Assembly: GCA_028291345.1 (NCBI GenBank)
Contig: JAQGIF010000260.1
Span: 1 to 64,000 of the forward strand
Direction: 5' to 3'
Source: Rhodospirillales bacterium
GTDB taxonomy: Bacteria; Pseudomonadota; Alphaproteobacteria; BOG-932; Roseiterribacteraceae
DNA length: 64,000 nt
Both the position numbers and the translations under genes were made by a program. Below, piece by piece: positions 48,254-57,255 of this stretch. The notes below the pieces were generated by a model. The model was not told the DNA's origin and searched no databases. It saw only the letters and a program-made list of their open reading frames with translations. How positions within the stretch are numbered: the stretch's first letter is position 1; each line of letters starts with the position of its first letter.

Positions 48254-49194
48254 TGAGGCGGCGCAAAGGCCTCCCCATCCATGGCTGGATCAATCTGGAT
48301 AAACCAGTAGGTCCGACATCGACGCAGGCGATCGGACGGGTGCGCCGGATCACCGGCGCGGGCCGCGTCGGCCATGCCGGCACGCTCGATCCCCTGGCCT
48401 CGGGCGTTCTGCCGATCGCACTGGGCGAAGCGACCAAGACCGTCCCCTATATCCAGGATGCACGGAAAATCTACCGCTTCACCGTGCGGTGGGGCCAGGC
48501 GACGACGACCGACGACCGCGAGGGCGATGTCATCGCCGACAGTGCGCACAGGCCGGGCGACGACGACCTAAAGGCAATGTTGCCCCGCTTCACCGGACTG
48601 ATTTCGCAGGCACCGCCCGCCTTCTCCGCGATCAGGATTGCCGGCGCGCGCGCCTATGACCTGGCCCGCGCGGGCACCCCTGCCGAGATGGCGGAACGGC
48701 CGATCGATATTCACCGGCTGGAGTGGGTGGCAAATGAAGATCCCGACCATGCCGTGTTCGAAGTAGAGACCGGTAAGGGAGCTTATGTCCGTTCGCTGGC
48801 CCGGGACATTGGCATCGCGCTCGGCACTTTCGGACATGTTTCGGCCCTGCGGCGGCTCGCTGTCGGGCAATTCCATGCGAAAAATGCCTTCCCTCTGGAC
48901 TTTGACGCGCTTCCGAGCGATATAGCGGGCTTGACCGAGCATGTTTTGCCGATCGAGACCGTGCTGGACGACATCCCGGCACTGGCCTTGACGGCGGACG
49001 AGGCGCAACGGTTGAGATGTGGACAGACTGTCGGTCTCTTCACGCACCATCACCGCGACTGGTTGGCTGAACTGATAGCCGAAGGGCGTGACGGCGGTAT
49101 TGTCCTTGCCCTTTGGCAGGGCAAGGCCATCGCGATGGTACGGATCGACAGCGCGGAAGCTCAGCCGGTGCGCGTTTTTAACTACGAGCCCTAA
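48253..49194 (+). CDS. truB: tRNA pseudouridine-55 synthase TruB
   Basis: This 313-residue enzyme makes pseudouridine 55 in tRNA. The catalytic Asp lies in [20 protein letters not shown]. The start block is [18 protein letters not shown]. The C-terminal PUA-like domain is present. It is coupled to rbfA and followed by rpsO after 11 bases. Confidence 0.96.
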   Translation: MRRRKGLPIHGWINLDKPVGPTSTQAIGRVRRITGAGRVGHAGTLDPLASGVLPIALGEATKTVPYIQDARKIYRFTVRWGQATTTDDREGDVIADSAHRPGDDDLKAMLPRFTGLISQAPPAFSAIRIAGARAYDLARAGTPAEMAERPIDIHRLEWVANEDPDHAVFEVETGKGAYVRSLARDIGIALGTFGHVSALRRLAVGQFHAKNAFPLDFDALPSDIAGLTEHVLPIETVLDDIPALALTADEAQRLRCGQTVGLFTHHHRDWLAELIAEGRDGGIVLALWQGKAIAMVRIDSAEAQPVRVFNYEP

Positions 49195-49205
49195 AAGGAG
49201 TCACG

Positions 49206-49475
49206 ATGTCGATTACAAACGAACGCAAGGCCATACTCGTCACCGAGTACGGCAAGGCGGCGGCCGATACTGGGTCGCCCGAAGTCCAGATCGCAATCCT
49301 GTCCGAGCGGATCCGCAATCTCACCGAGCATCTGCAGACGCACAAGAAGGACGTCCACAGCCGACGCGGGCTGCTAGTCATGGTCGGCCAACGCCGGCGT
49401 CTGCTCGATTATCTGAAGAACAAGCACCGGCCGCGCTATGACGAGATCATTCAGCGCCTGGGCCTGCGGCGCTAA
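49206..49475 (+). CDS. rpsO: 30S ribosomal protein S15
   Basis: This 89-residue ribosomal protein binds 16S rRNA and bridges to the 50S subunit. It has the family sequence [20 protein letters not shown] and [26 protein letters not shown] precedes ATG 49206. A GC-rich hairpin overlaps its last codons and stop. Confidence 0.98.
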   Translation: MSITNERKAILVTEYGKAAADTGSPEVQIAILSERIRNLTEHLQTHKKDVHSRRGLLVMVGQRRRLLDYLKNKHRPRYDEIIQRLGLRR

Positions 49476-49483
49476 GCCCAGGC
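49456..49483 (+). promoter_or_regulatory. Hairpin at the end of rpsO
   Basis: GCCTGGGC (49456-49463) and GCCCAGGC (49476-49483) form a perfect eight-pair stem with a 12-base loop that contains the rpsO stop codon. No T run follows, so this is more likely an RNA-processing or stability element between rpsO and pnp than a strong terminator. Confidence 0.45.
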
Positions 49484-49690
49484 TGGATCAGACTGGCTGC
49501 CGGTCTTCGGAGCAGCATCGCTTGGAGCCGCGACGCCGGGGAATGTTCCCGGGCGGCACGGCTGCGAGTCAATAAACGTCCACGTCGAGAAGACCTGTTC
49601 GACGCGGGAACTCACCGGCAATGGGGCCTGCTGAATCCCGATCCGGGATCCGCAATAGGGCGGGCCGGATAATGGCTTGAAAGGATAGTT
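49484..49690 (+). promoter_or_regulatory. Structured leader of pnp
   Basis: The 207 bases before pnp hold several complementary segments. GGTCTTC (49502-49508) can pair with GAAGACC (49589-49595), enclosing a near-perfect GC hairpin around GCCGGGGAA-TG-TTCCCGGGC. A leader duplex is the known target of PNPase autoregulation in E. coli; a similar role here is inference. AAGGATAG precedes ATG 49691. Confidence 0.4.
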
Positions 49691-51814
49691 ATGTTTAATA
49701 TTTACCGCAAAGAAATGAACTGGGGCGGCCGCAAGCTGGTTCTGGAGACTGGCAAGATCGCACGCCAAGCCGACGCAGCTGTGTTGGTGACCTACGGCGA
49801 AACCACGGTTCTTTGCACCGTCGTGGCGGAAAAAGCGCCCAAGGCGGGCATCGATTTCCTGCCGCTGGCAGTCCACTACCAGGAAAAGACATTCGCCGCC
49901 GGCAAGATTCCCGGCGGCTTTTTCAAGCGAGAAGGGCGTCCGTCCGAAAAAGAAGTTCTGACCTCGCGCCTGATCGATCGTCCGATCCGTCCGCTGTTCG
50001 TCCCCGGTTTTCGTCACGAGACACAGGTCATCTGCACCGTCCTGTCGCATGACCTGGAAAACGACTCCGACATCCCCGCCTTAATCGGCGTTTCCGCCGC
50101 ACTAACCCTTTCGGGCATCCCCTTCATGGGCCCGATCGGCGGCGCCCGCATCGGCTATATCGATGGCGAATATGTCATCAATCCGACAATGGAGCAGATC
50201 ACCACCTCCAAGCTGGACCTGATCGTCGCCGGCACCGCCGAAGGCGTGCTGATGGTCGAATCCGAGGCCTCCGAACTTTCGGAAGAGGTCATGCTGGGCG
50301 CGGTCACCTTCGGACAGAAGGAATTCGGCCCGGTGATCAACCTGATCATCGACCTGGCCGAGCTGTGCGCCAAGGAACCCTGGAACCTGCCGGCCGTGGC
50401 GACCGAATATGAGACGCTGAAGCCGAAGATCCTCAGCCTCGTCGGCGAGGACATCGACGCCGCTTACAAGGAGCGGGTGAAGCAGACCCGCCAAGAGAAG
50501 CTGTCTAACGCCAAAAAGAAGATGCTCGAGACACTGACTGCAGAGGTCGAAGCCGCCCACGACCTTCAGGTTGCCGCAAAGATCTTCAAAGAACTGGAAT
50601 CCGACATTGTTCGTGGCCAGATCCTCGATACCGGCGTCCGTATCGACGGCCGAGACACCAAGACGATCCGCCCGATCGTCAGCGAAGTCGGCACCCTGCC
50701 CCGCACCCACGGTTCGGCGCTGTTCACCCGCGGCGAAACCCAGGCGCTGGTCGTGACCACGCTGGGCACCGGTCAGGACGAGCAGATGATCGATGCGCTG
50801 ACCGGCGAATATCGCGAGCGCTTCATGCTGCATTACAACTTCCCGCCTTACTCGGTCGGCGAAGCGGGCCGCATGAGCTCACCCGGCCGCCGCGAAATTG
50901 GCCATGGTAAGCTGGCATGGCGCGCCTTGCACGCCGTGCTTCCGAAAAAGGAAGACTTCCCCTACACGATCCGCATCGTGTCCGAAGTGACCGAGTCAAA
51001 CGGCTCGTCCTCGATGGCGACGGTTTGCGGCTCGTCCCTGTCGCTGATGGATGCGGGCGCACCGCTGATCCGTCCGGTGGCGGGTATCGCCATGGGCCTG
51101 ATCAAGGAAGAGTCCCGCTTCGCTGTCATCTCTGACATTCTCGGTGACGAAGATCACCTGGGCGACATGGACTTCAAGGTCGCCGGCACCGAAGCGGGCA
51201 TCACCGCGCTTCAGATGGACATCAAGATCACATCGATCACCGAAGAGATCATGCGTGTCGCGCTGGACCAGGCGAAAGAAGGCCGTGTACACATCCTGGG
51301 CGAGATGGCCAAGGCGCTGACCTCCGCGCGCGAAGGCGTCAACGAGAACGCGCCGCGCATCACCGTCATCCAGGTGCCGAAGGAGAAGATCCGGGAGGTC
51401 ATCGGCACCGGCGGCAAGGTGATCCGCGAGATCACCGAAGTCACCGGGGCGAAGATTGATATTTCCGACGACGGCACGGTCAAGGTTGCGTCATCCGACG
51501 CCGCCGCGTCCGAGCGCGCGATCAACTGGATCAAAGGCATCGTCGCCGAGCCGGAGATGGGTGTCATCTATACCGTTAAGGTCGTGAAGGTGGTCGATTT
51601 CGGCGCCTTCGTGAACTTCCTCGGTTCGAAGGACGGCTTGGTCCATATCTCGGAGCTGGCGCCGCAGCGGGTCAACAAGACCAGCGATGTCGTCAATATG
51701 GGCGATGAGGTCAAGGTCAAAGTCATCGGCTTCGACGACCGCGGCAAGATTAAGCTGTCGATGAAGTCGGTCGATCAGGCGACCGGCGCCGATCTGACCA
51801 AGCAAGCGAGCTGA
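49691..51814 (+). CDS. pnp: Polyribonucleotide nucleotidyltransferase
   Basis: This 707-residue phosphorolytic 3'-5' exoribonuclease has two RNase PH domains (first with [20 protein letters not shown]; second with [24 protein letters not shown] sequence near [10 protein letters not shown]). A KH domain ([20 protein letters not shown]) and an S1 domain ([20 protein letters not shown]) follow. The start gives [20 protein letters not shown], typical of the family. It follows rpsO, as in most bacteria. Confidence 0.97.
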   Translation: MFNIYRKEMNWGGRKLVLETGKIARQADAAVLVTYGETTVLCTVVAEKAPKAGIDFLPLAVHYQEKTFAAGKIPGGFFKREGRPSEKEVLTSRLIDRPIRPLFVPGFRHETQVICTVLSHDLENDSDIPALIGVSAALTLSGIPFMGPIGGARIGYIDGEYVINPTMEQITTSKLDLIVAGTAEGVLMVESEASELSEEVMLGAVTFGQKEFGPVINLIIDLAELCAKEPWNLPAVATEYETLKPKILSLVGEDIDAAYKERVKQTRQEKLSNAKKKMLETLTAEVEAAHDLQVAAKIFKELESDIVRGQILDTGVRIDGRDTKTIRPIVSEVGTLPRTHGSALFTRGETQALVVTTLGTGQDEQMIDALTGEYRERFMLHYNFPPYSVGEAGRMSSPGRREIGHGKLAWRALHAVLPKKEDFPYTIRIVSEVTESNGSSSMATVCGSSLSLMDAGAPLIRPVAGIAMGLIKEESRFAVISDILGDEDHLGDMDFKVAGTEAGITALQMDIKITSITEEIMRVALDQAKEGRVHILGEMAKALTSAREGVNENAPRITVIQVPKEKIREVIGTGGKVIREITEVTGAKIDISDDGTVKVASSDAAASERAINWIKGIVAEPEMGVIYTVKVVKVVDFGAFVNFLGSKDGLVHISELAPQRVNKTSDVVNMGDEVKVKVIGFDDRGKIKLSMKSVDQATGADLTKQAS

Positions 51815-51827
51815 TAATCCGTCGGAG

Positions 51828-51856
51828 GCATCGCACCGTATCAAAAGGTGCGATGC
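51828..51856 (+). terminator. Hairpin after pnp
   Basis: GCATCGCACC (51828-51837) and GGTGCGATGC (51847-51856) form a perfect ten-pair stem with a nine-base loop, 13 bases past the pnp stop. It lacks a following T run, so it may protect the 3' end of the message rather than terminate efficiently by itself. Confidence 0.55.
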
Positions 51857-51958
51857 GGACCGGCGGTGTACTCCCTATTTCCATGACATGTCCTATATAA
51901 CTCGTAGGAATCGAAGCGAATCCAGATTCGGGAATGCGCATCTGGACGGAGGGCCGAG

Positions 51959-53356
51959 TTGAGGACGCTGAATCCGATCAAAATCTCCGGGATCGAAACC
52001 TTGCCACTCATCGAAGGCGGCAAGGGTATCGCCGTGTCCAACGGCGAGAGTTCGGGCGCGTGGGCCGCTGCTGGCGGCGTCGGCACATTTTCCGGCGTGA
52101 ATCCGGACAGTTATGACGCCGACGGCAATTTTATTCCGCAGCATTATTATGGCCGTACGCGGCGCGAGCGGCATGAAGAACTGATCGCCTATGCCATCCG
52201 TGGCGGCATCACCCAAGCCCAGGTCGCGCACGAATGCGCCGGCGGCAATGGCCGCATTCATATGAATGTGCTTTGGGAAATGGCTGCGGCCGAACGCATC
52301 CTCAACGGCGTTCTGGAAGGGGCCAAGGGCCTGATCCATGGCGTCACCTGCGGTGCCGGGATGCCCTATCGGCTGGCCGAACTCTGTGCCGAATTCGCAA
52401 TCTATTATTACCCGATCGTATCGTCCAGCCGGGCGTTCAACGCGCTTTGGCGGCGCGCCTATAACCGCTTCCCCGAATGGCTGGGCGCGGTGGTCTATGA
52501 AGACCCTTGGCTGGCCGGCGGTCATAACGGCCTGTCGAACAGCGAGGATCCTATCCACCCCGAGGATCCGTTCCCGCGCGTACTGGCGCTGCGCGAAGTG
52601 ATGCGCGGCTTTGGCTTGGGCCATGTTCCGATCGTGATGGCCGGCGGTGTCTGGTATCTGCGCGAATGGGAAGACTGGATCGACAATCCCGACCTGGGCC
52701 CGATCGCCTTCCAGTTCGGCACGCGCCCGCTATTGACCCAGGAAAGCCCGATTTCCGAAGCATGGCGCGAGCGGTTGCGCACCTTGCAGCCAGGCGATGT
52801 GCTGCTCAACAAATTCAGCCCCACCGGCTTTTATTCGTCGGCTGTCGTGAATCCGTTCCTGCGCGAATTGCAGGAACGGTCCGAGCATCAGGTGGCGTTT
52901 TCCGTCGAGCCGGTCGGCGACCACACGGTCGAGTTTCCTCTGGGACGGCGCGGCCGGGTGATCTATCTGACCGAGCATGACCGCTCCCGCGCCGAAGCTT
53001 GGGTGGCGCAGGGCTTTACCCAGGGTATGAAGACTCCGGACAACACGGTGATCTTCGTTACACCGGAAAACGCCAATGAGATACTGACCGATCAGATCAA
53101 CTGCATGGGTTGCCTGTCGGCCTGTCAGTTCTCGAACTGGTCCCAGAACGAGGCCGGCACCACGGGCAAGAAGGCCGATCCGCGGTCATACTGCATCCAG
53201 AAGACGCTGCAGAATATCAGCCATTCCGACGATGTTCAGCATCAGCTGATGTTCGCTGGCCACAACGCCTATCGCTTCCATAGCGATCCGTTCTATTCGA
53301 ACGGCTTCATTCCGACCGTGGGGCAACTGGTCGAGCGGATCGGCACGGGCGACTAA
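51959..53356 (+). CDS. Nitronate-monooxygenase-like flavoprotein with 4-Cys motif
   Basis: This 465-residue protein has the TIM-barrel layout of the NMO/2-nitropropane dioxygenase family: SSGAWAAAGGVGTFSGVNPD near the N-terminus, GLIHGVTCGAGMP, and the FMN-phosphate region PIVMAGGVWYLREWEDW. It is longer than usual and has a C-terminal extension with Cys382, Cys385, Cys389 (NCMGCLSACQF) and Cys412 (SYCIQK). This spacing resembles the 4Fe-4S cluster site of old-yellow-enzyme relatives such as 2,4-dienoyl-CoA reductase. TTG 51959 is preceded by GGAGGG at a five-base gap. The substrate is unknown. The Irr-like regulator follows 72 bases downstream. Confidence 0.75.
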   Translation: MRTLNPIKISGIETLPLIEGGKGIAVSNGESSGAWAAAGGVGTFSGVNPDSYDADGNFIPQHYYGRTRRERHEELIAYAIRGGITQAQVAHECAGGNGRIHMNVLWEMAAAERILNGVLEGAKGLIHGVTCGAGMPYRLAELCAEFAIYYYPIVSSSRAFNALWRRAYNRFPEWLGAVVYEDPWLAGGHNGLSNSEDPIHPEDPFPRVLALREVMRGFGLGHVPIVMAGGVWYLREWEDWIDNPDLGPIAFQFGTRPLLTQESPISEAWRERLRTLQPGDVLLNKFSPTGFYSSAVVNPFLRELQERSEHQVAFSVEPVGDHTVEFPLGRRGRVIYLTEHDRSRAEAWVAQGFTQGMKTPDNTVIFVTPENANEILTDQINCMGCLSACQFSNWSQNEAGTTGKKADPRSYCIQKTLQNISHSDDVQHQLMFAGHNAYRFHSDPFYSNGFIPTVGQLVERIGTGD

Positions 53357-53428
53357 TATCGCCCCAGGCGAGCTTTCTCTGTCCGTTGCAACCATGGGCT
53401 TCAAATTTGTGCAAAATCGGCCCATATT

Positions 53429-53857
53429 ATGGTAATGGCCGATCCGCACACTTCACCGACACCGTCAGAACGTCTGGCTGCAGCAGGTTTGCGCCCGACG
53501 CGCCAGCGTCTTGCGCTGACGTCGCTGGTCTATGGTCAGGGCGAGCGGCATGTGAGCGCCGAGTCACTGCATGCCGAGGCCGTGCGCGCCAAGGTCCCGG
53601 TCTCGCTGGCCACGGTCTATAATACGCTGCGCCGGTTCACCGAATGCGGCTTGCTGCGGGAGGTCCTGGTTGCGCCGGGCAAGGTATATTTCGACACCAA
53701 CGCCGCCGACCATCATCATTTCTTCTTCGAACGCACCGGCGAACTGGCGGATATTCCCGCCGATCACGTCACCCTGTCGAAGCTGCCGGCGACGCCGCCG
53801 GGAACGGACATCGCGCGAGTCGATGTAATCATTCGCTTGAGCGCCGCGAAGACCTGA
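53429..53857 (+). CDS. Irr-type Fur-family regulator
   Basis: This 142-residue transcription factor has a winged helix (RLAAAGLRPTRQRLALTSLV and VSLATVYNTLRRFTECGLLR). A metal- and heme-related stretch VYFDTNAADHHHFFFERTGE follows, a pattern typical of Irr rather than Fur. Irr controls iron and heme genes in alphaproteobacteria and is destabilised when heme is available. The start could be ATG 53429 or ATG 53435. The C-terminus ends without the cysteines of Fur. Assignment to Irr is fairly firm, but its targets are not visible. Confidence 0.82.
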   Translation: MVMADPHTSPTPSERLAAAGLRPTRQRLALTSLVYGQGERHVSAESLHAEAVRAKVPVSLATVYNTLRRFTECGLLREVLVAPGKVYFDTNAADHHHFFFERTGELADIPADHVTLSKLPATPPGTDIARVDVIIRLSAAKT

Positions 53858-53863
53858 TCCAGG

Positions 53864-54940
53864 TCAGACTGGAACGGTCGCGCGCGATCGCGAACCGGCC
53901 GAGCGATGCAGCCTGCGTCCCGCGCAGTCTTCCAAGACCCTGTAGCTGGCATAGGCCACCGCGACGGACGCGGTAAACCCGACGATCGCGAATAGGACAA
54001 CATTCACCATGTCATCCACCCGGCCATGCAGATATCGCTGGATAACCAGCTTCATCGGATAAGTCACCACCGGCGACCAGAGATAGAAGCTGTAGCTGAT
54101 CGTCCCCAGAAACTGCAGGAATTGGGTTCGCAAGAGAGCCGATAGCAAGCATCGGCCCTCCGCTACGCAGATGAAGAAGATGAAGGCTGGGATCGTCGCG
54201 GCATAGGTCAGGGCGCGTCCGGTGAATTCCGAAATCGTCAGCAACGCCAGGGTGAGAGCCAGCGCGGGCAGCGACAACGACCGGAACCATCCCGGCAAGT
54301 TTATCCTCAGCCGCCGCGACAGGAAAAAGATCGTGACACCGGGCAAGAAAAATGTTGCGCGGGCATCGATCCAAAGCGCGAACGATAAAAACACCATGAG
54401 CGTTACGATGACCGGCCACCGCCCGACGTAACGCGCGACCACGAAACACCATGCGCTTACCAAATAAAAAGCCGCCTCGTAGCTGAGCGACCAGGCATTC
54501 AGCTGCGCCAGAGGCAGGTCGAAGATGCCGGGGAGAAACAGACCATTCTCGACGAAAGCCGTAAGCCAGCCACCAATGCCGATGCCGTCAAACCAGCGAT
54601 AATGGATGAACGGCCCGAGACCGAAGACGAGGAGCTGAATGGTCATGAAGACCGGATAGATCCGGATGGCGCGGTCGATCAGGAACTTGGCCGCGCTTTG
54701 GTGGCGGATCAGCGAGCCAGTGATCAGATAGCCGCTGATGATGAAGAAGATCTCCACCCCGTGGCGGCCCGCCAGGAAGATCGGGGCGACCGGATTCAAC
54801 GCGGCCGGCCAAAAGCTCCAGAGCGTGCCCATGCCATAGACATGAAAGACAAACACCGCCAAGGCGGAGAAGCCGCGCAGGCCGTGGATTTGACGATTGA
54901 GATTTCTGGGATAGGCGCCCGCGCCGGCTTCAGACTGCAT
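53864..54940 (-). CDS. Acyltransferase family 3 membrane protein
   Basis: This 358-residue protein has about ten membrane helices and the family start IHGLRGFSALAVFVFHV, with the conserved His-containing HVYGMGTLW and FFIISGYLITGSLIR blocks. Family members O-acylate extracellular sugars or lipids (OafA, YrhL). It lies after the crotonase gene on the same strand with a 43-base gap, so it might be read from the same transcript, but its function seems unrelated. Confidence 0.85.
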   Translation of the reverse strand: MQSEAGAGAYPRNLNRQIHGLRGFSALAVFVFHVYGMGTLWSFWPAALNPVAPIFLAGRHGVEIFFIISGYLITGSLIRHQSAAKFLIDRAIRIYPVFMTIQLLVFGLGPFIHYRWFDGIGIGGWLTAFVENGLFLPGIFDLPLAQLNAWSLSYEAAFYLVSAWCFVVARYVGRWPVIVTLMVFLSFALWIDARATFFLPGVTIFFLSRRLRINLPGWFRSLSLPALALTLALLTISEFTGRALTYAATIPAFIFFICVAEGRCLLSALLRTQFLQFLGTISYSFYLWSPVVTYPMKLVIQRYLHGRVDDMVNVVLFAIVGFTASVAVAYASYRVLEDCAGRRLHRSAGSRSRATVPV

Positions 54941-54983
54941 GGCGCAGTCATACCGGGGGAACGCGACTGTGGGAACGGGTCCC

Positions 54984-55754
54984 TTACTTCTTCTTGTTGA
55001 GGAAGGCGACCAGCAGCTCCAGCGTGGCCGGATCTGCGCAGCGAGCAGCGATCGAGCGGGCTTCGAGGTTCAGTTGGTCGTCGAGCGTATTGGTCAGGCT
55101 GGAGCGGAACAGCGATTTGAGACCGGACAGCGCGCCGGGCACGGAATCGGCGAACTGGCGTACGATCCTCTCGACCTCCTCGGCGAATTTCTCGTCGTCG
55201 ACCACCTGCGTCACCAGGTCGATCTCCGCCGCCTGGTCCGCGGTCAGGGTTGGGTTGGTCGCCATGATCCAGAAGGCCTTGCGAAATCCGGCAACGCGCG
55301 GGAAGAAATAGGTGCCGCCGGCGTCGGGGGTCAACCCCGACTTGGTGAAGGCCGCGTTGAACTTCGCCGACCGCTTAGCGATCACCACATCGGCGCCAGC
55401 GACCATGCTGAAGGCGCCGCCGGCTGTCATGCCATTAACCGCGGCAATGACAGGCGCGGCGGCGCGGCGCAGGCCGGCGACGCCGATATGAATCTGGGTC
55501 GCCATGTCCAGTACGTGCGGATGCACCCGGTCCTTGTTGGCGACGAATTCGGTAATGTCGCCGCCGACGCTGAAGACATCGCCCTCGGCCTCGATCAGAA
55601 TCACCTTAATGCTGGGATCGGTCTCGCAGGCGATCGCCGCCTTGCCGAATTCTTGGCAGAATTGCAGGTCCATGGCATTGCGGCCGGCGGGGTTGGCCAA
55701 CGTGATTCGCGCGACCTTATCGACGACGCTGAACTTGATCCGTGGGGCGGTCAT
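54984..55754 (-). CDS. Crotonase-fold enoyl-CoA hydratase/isomerase
   Basis: This 256-residue CoA enzyme has the crotonase blocks VFSVGGDITEFV and AAVNGMTAGGAFSMVAGADV. The usual hydratase Glu at the GGCELA position is absent (the sequence has GGAFSM). The second loop reads SGLTPDAGGTYFFPR with an Asp where isomerases such as PaaG carry their catalytic Asp. It may therefore be an isomerase rather than a hydratase. It is the last gene of the acyl-CoA carboxylase operon, 14 bases after the DUF6285 gene. The reaction is inferred from active-site residues only. Confidence 0.82.
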   Translation of the reverse strand: MTAPRIKFSVVDKVARITLANPAGRNAMDLQFCQEFGKAAIACETDPSIKVILIEAEGDVFSVGGDITEFVANKDRVHPHVLDMATQIHIGVAGLRRAAAPVIAAVNGMTAGGAFSMVAGADVVIAKRSAKFNAAFTKSGLTPDAGGTYFFPRVAGFRKAFWIMATNPTLTADQAAEIDLVTQVVDDEKFAEEVERIVRQFADSVPGALSGLKSLFRSSLTNTLDDQLNLEARSIAARCADPATLELLVAFLNKKK

Positions 55755-55768
55755 ATCATCTCTCCCGG

Positions 55769-56140
55769 TCAGTGCGCGTTGCGGTGCATCAGGGCCAGAT
55801 GGCCCGGCTTCACGACCTTAACTTTGTCGATCGTCTGGGCCAGGATCAATTCCAGCGTCTGGTCCCAATTCTTGTCATATTTGCCGGCCCGAATGTTGGC
55901 GCAGAATTCCGCCGTCATCGCGTCGAGCGGCGCGCCGGACCCGAGGAAATCCGCTAGCTGAACCGCTTCCTTGCGGTCGAAATCGCCCGCCAGGCGCAAC
56001 TCTCGCTCGCAGATGCCGAGCAGGTAGGACGACACCTGGGCATGGTATTTGGCCTCGCCCTCGAGCTTCGGCCCGGTATCGTCCAGGAATTTCTGCACGG
56101 TCAGCAAGATGTCGTTGATCGACGGACGGTCCTGGCTCAT
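55769..56140 (-). CDS. DUF6285 protein, LvaB-like
   Basis: This 123-residue helical protein has the pattern INDILLTVQKFLDDTGPKL and YHAQVSSYLLGICERELRLA. I recognise it as DUF6285-like. Such genes regularly follow aminoglycoside-phosphotransferase-like kinases of the LvaA type. In Pseudomonas putida, LvaB is a small protein needed by the kinase LvaA to phosphorylate 4-hydroxyacyl-CoA; the assignment of this protein to LvaB is inference from size, pattern and neighbour. It follows the phosphotransferase gene by 29 bases. Confidence 0.7.
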   Translation of the reverse strand: MSQDRPSINDILLTVQKFLDDTGPKLEGEAKYHAQVSSYLLGICERELRLAGDFDRKEAVQLADFLGSGAPLDAMTAEFCANIRAGKYDKNWDQTLELILAQTIDKVKVVKPGHLALMHRNAH

Positions 56141-56169
56141 TGCTCCACTTTCAAACGCATAGTTAGCCT

Positions 56170-57156
56170 TTAATTGTAATAGCCGGAGAGCGTCATCAGC
56201 AGCTCGTACTCGACCAGGCAGGCATTGCGCCCCATGGCGGCAAAGGCAACGCCGCGCCGCCCGCGCTCAACGTGGGCATAGGCCTGCATAACATTGTAGA
56301 TCGCCCAGCGTACAAGACCGAATATCTCCCAGAAGCGCACAGCCTCGGGATCGATCTTGTCGCCGCCCGCCGCTTCGTAGGCCGCATAGACCGGCGCACG
56401 CTGGGCAAAGCCGCCAATGGGCAGATCGATCTGGCCGAAGCGCCAGGAGCGGACGCAGAGCCAGCCGAAATCCTCCATCGGCTGGCCGATATGGGCGCAT
56501 TCCCAATCCAGCGCTGCGCGCACGCCTTCAGGTCCCACCATGAAATTGCCGGTGCGAAAATCGCCATGCACCAACTGCCGACGCTTCGCCGGCGGCCGGT
56601 TGCACTCGAGCCAGCGAAAACCAAGCTCGATCGCCGGGTGCGCCTCGGCATAGCTGTCATACAGGCGAAGGTAATTGCCGATCACATCGACGCTGTCCGG
56701 CACAGATTCCAGGAATGGCACCTTGGCGACGTCGATGGCGTGGAGCTTGGCCAGCAGGGCGGCGAGATCGGTCGCGATCTTGAGTTTTCCGCCGCCATCG
56801 ACGCTGCGAAAGATGCGCTGTGGCATGGTTTCGCCGGCGATGAATGCGCTGACGAAGCCGTTGCCCATCCCGTCCGCCTCGTCATACTCGAAGATCGGCT
56901 CCGGCACCGGCACGCCTTCGGCAAAGGCGACCTGCATGACGCGGAACTGTTGGGAAGCCGGCAAGAACGGATTGTCCTCCGCCGAATAGGTTTCCTGCCG
57001 CGACACCAGGCGGCGGATCGATGTGCCGTCCATCAGGTCGAACAGAACGGTACGATTCACTCCGCCCAAGGTCGGCACCACGACATTGGCGATCTCAGCC
57101 TTCTCGCCGAAACGCCGCCGCACCGCAGTTCTGATATCGTCGAAGCCGTCAGTCAT
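56170..57156 (-). CDS. LvaA-like phosphotransferase (APH family)
   Basis: This 328-residue kinase of the aminoglycoside phosphotransferase fold has a Gly-rich N-terminal loop (VPTLGGVNRTVLFDLMDG). The catalytic motif is LVHGDFRTGNFMVGP (HxDxxxxN type) and the metal Asp is in ALDWECAHIGQPMEDFGWL. It resembles the kinase domain of ACAD10/ACAD11 and LvaA, which phosphorylate 4-hydroxyacyl-CoA thioesters. Paired with a DUF6285 gene, it is probably an acyl-CoA kinase rather than a drug-resistance enzyme. ATG 57156 lacks a good ribosome binding site because a REP-like element (57162-57240) fills the space upstream; the longer frame to 57252 only reads through this repeat. Confidence 0.8.
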   Translation of the reverse strand: MTDGFDDIRTAVRRRFGEKAEIANVVVPTLGGVNRTVLFDLMDGTSIRRLVSRQETYSAEDNPFLPASQQFRVMQVAFAEGVPVPEPIFEYDEADGMGNGFVSAFIAGETMPQRIFRSVDGGGKLKIATDLAALLAKLHAIDVAKVPFLESVPDSVDVIGNYLRLYDSYAEAHPAIELGFRWLECNRPPAKRRQLVHGDFRTGNFMVGPEGVRAALDWECAHIGQPMEDFGWLCVRSWRFGQIDLPIGGFAQRAPVYAAYEAAGGDKIDPEAVRFWEIFGLVRWAIYNVMQAYAHVERGRRGVAFAAMGRNACLVEYELLMTLSGYYN

Positions 57157-57161
57157 GGATA

Positions 57162-57240
57162 GTAGGGCGGATGAGCGAAGCGTAATCCGCCTTCCGCGGC
57201 ACGGAAAAGTGGCGAAAGGCGCTTCGCTTTTCCGCCCTAC
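57162..57240. repeat. REP/BIME-like palindromic element
   Basis: The element starts GTAGGGCGGATGAGCGAAGC and ends CGCTTCGCTTTTCCGCCCTAC in complementary orientation. The outer ten bases are perfect inverted repeats, and AGCGAAGCG and CGCTTCGCT also pair. It resembles the widespread GTAGGGCGGATTAGCG-type repeat. It sits between the DUF7064 gene and the LvaA-like gene, touching the start region of the latter. Confidence 0.7.
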
Positions 57241-57255
57241 CGATGGATACAACCA

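Noticed and set aside
56170..57156. Aminoglycoside resistance gene
   Set aside because: The fold is shared, but the neighbouring DUF6285 gene and acyl-CoA operon fit an LvaA/ACAD11-type acyl-CoA kinase better.
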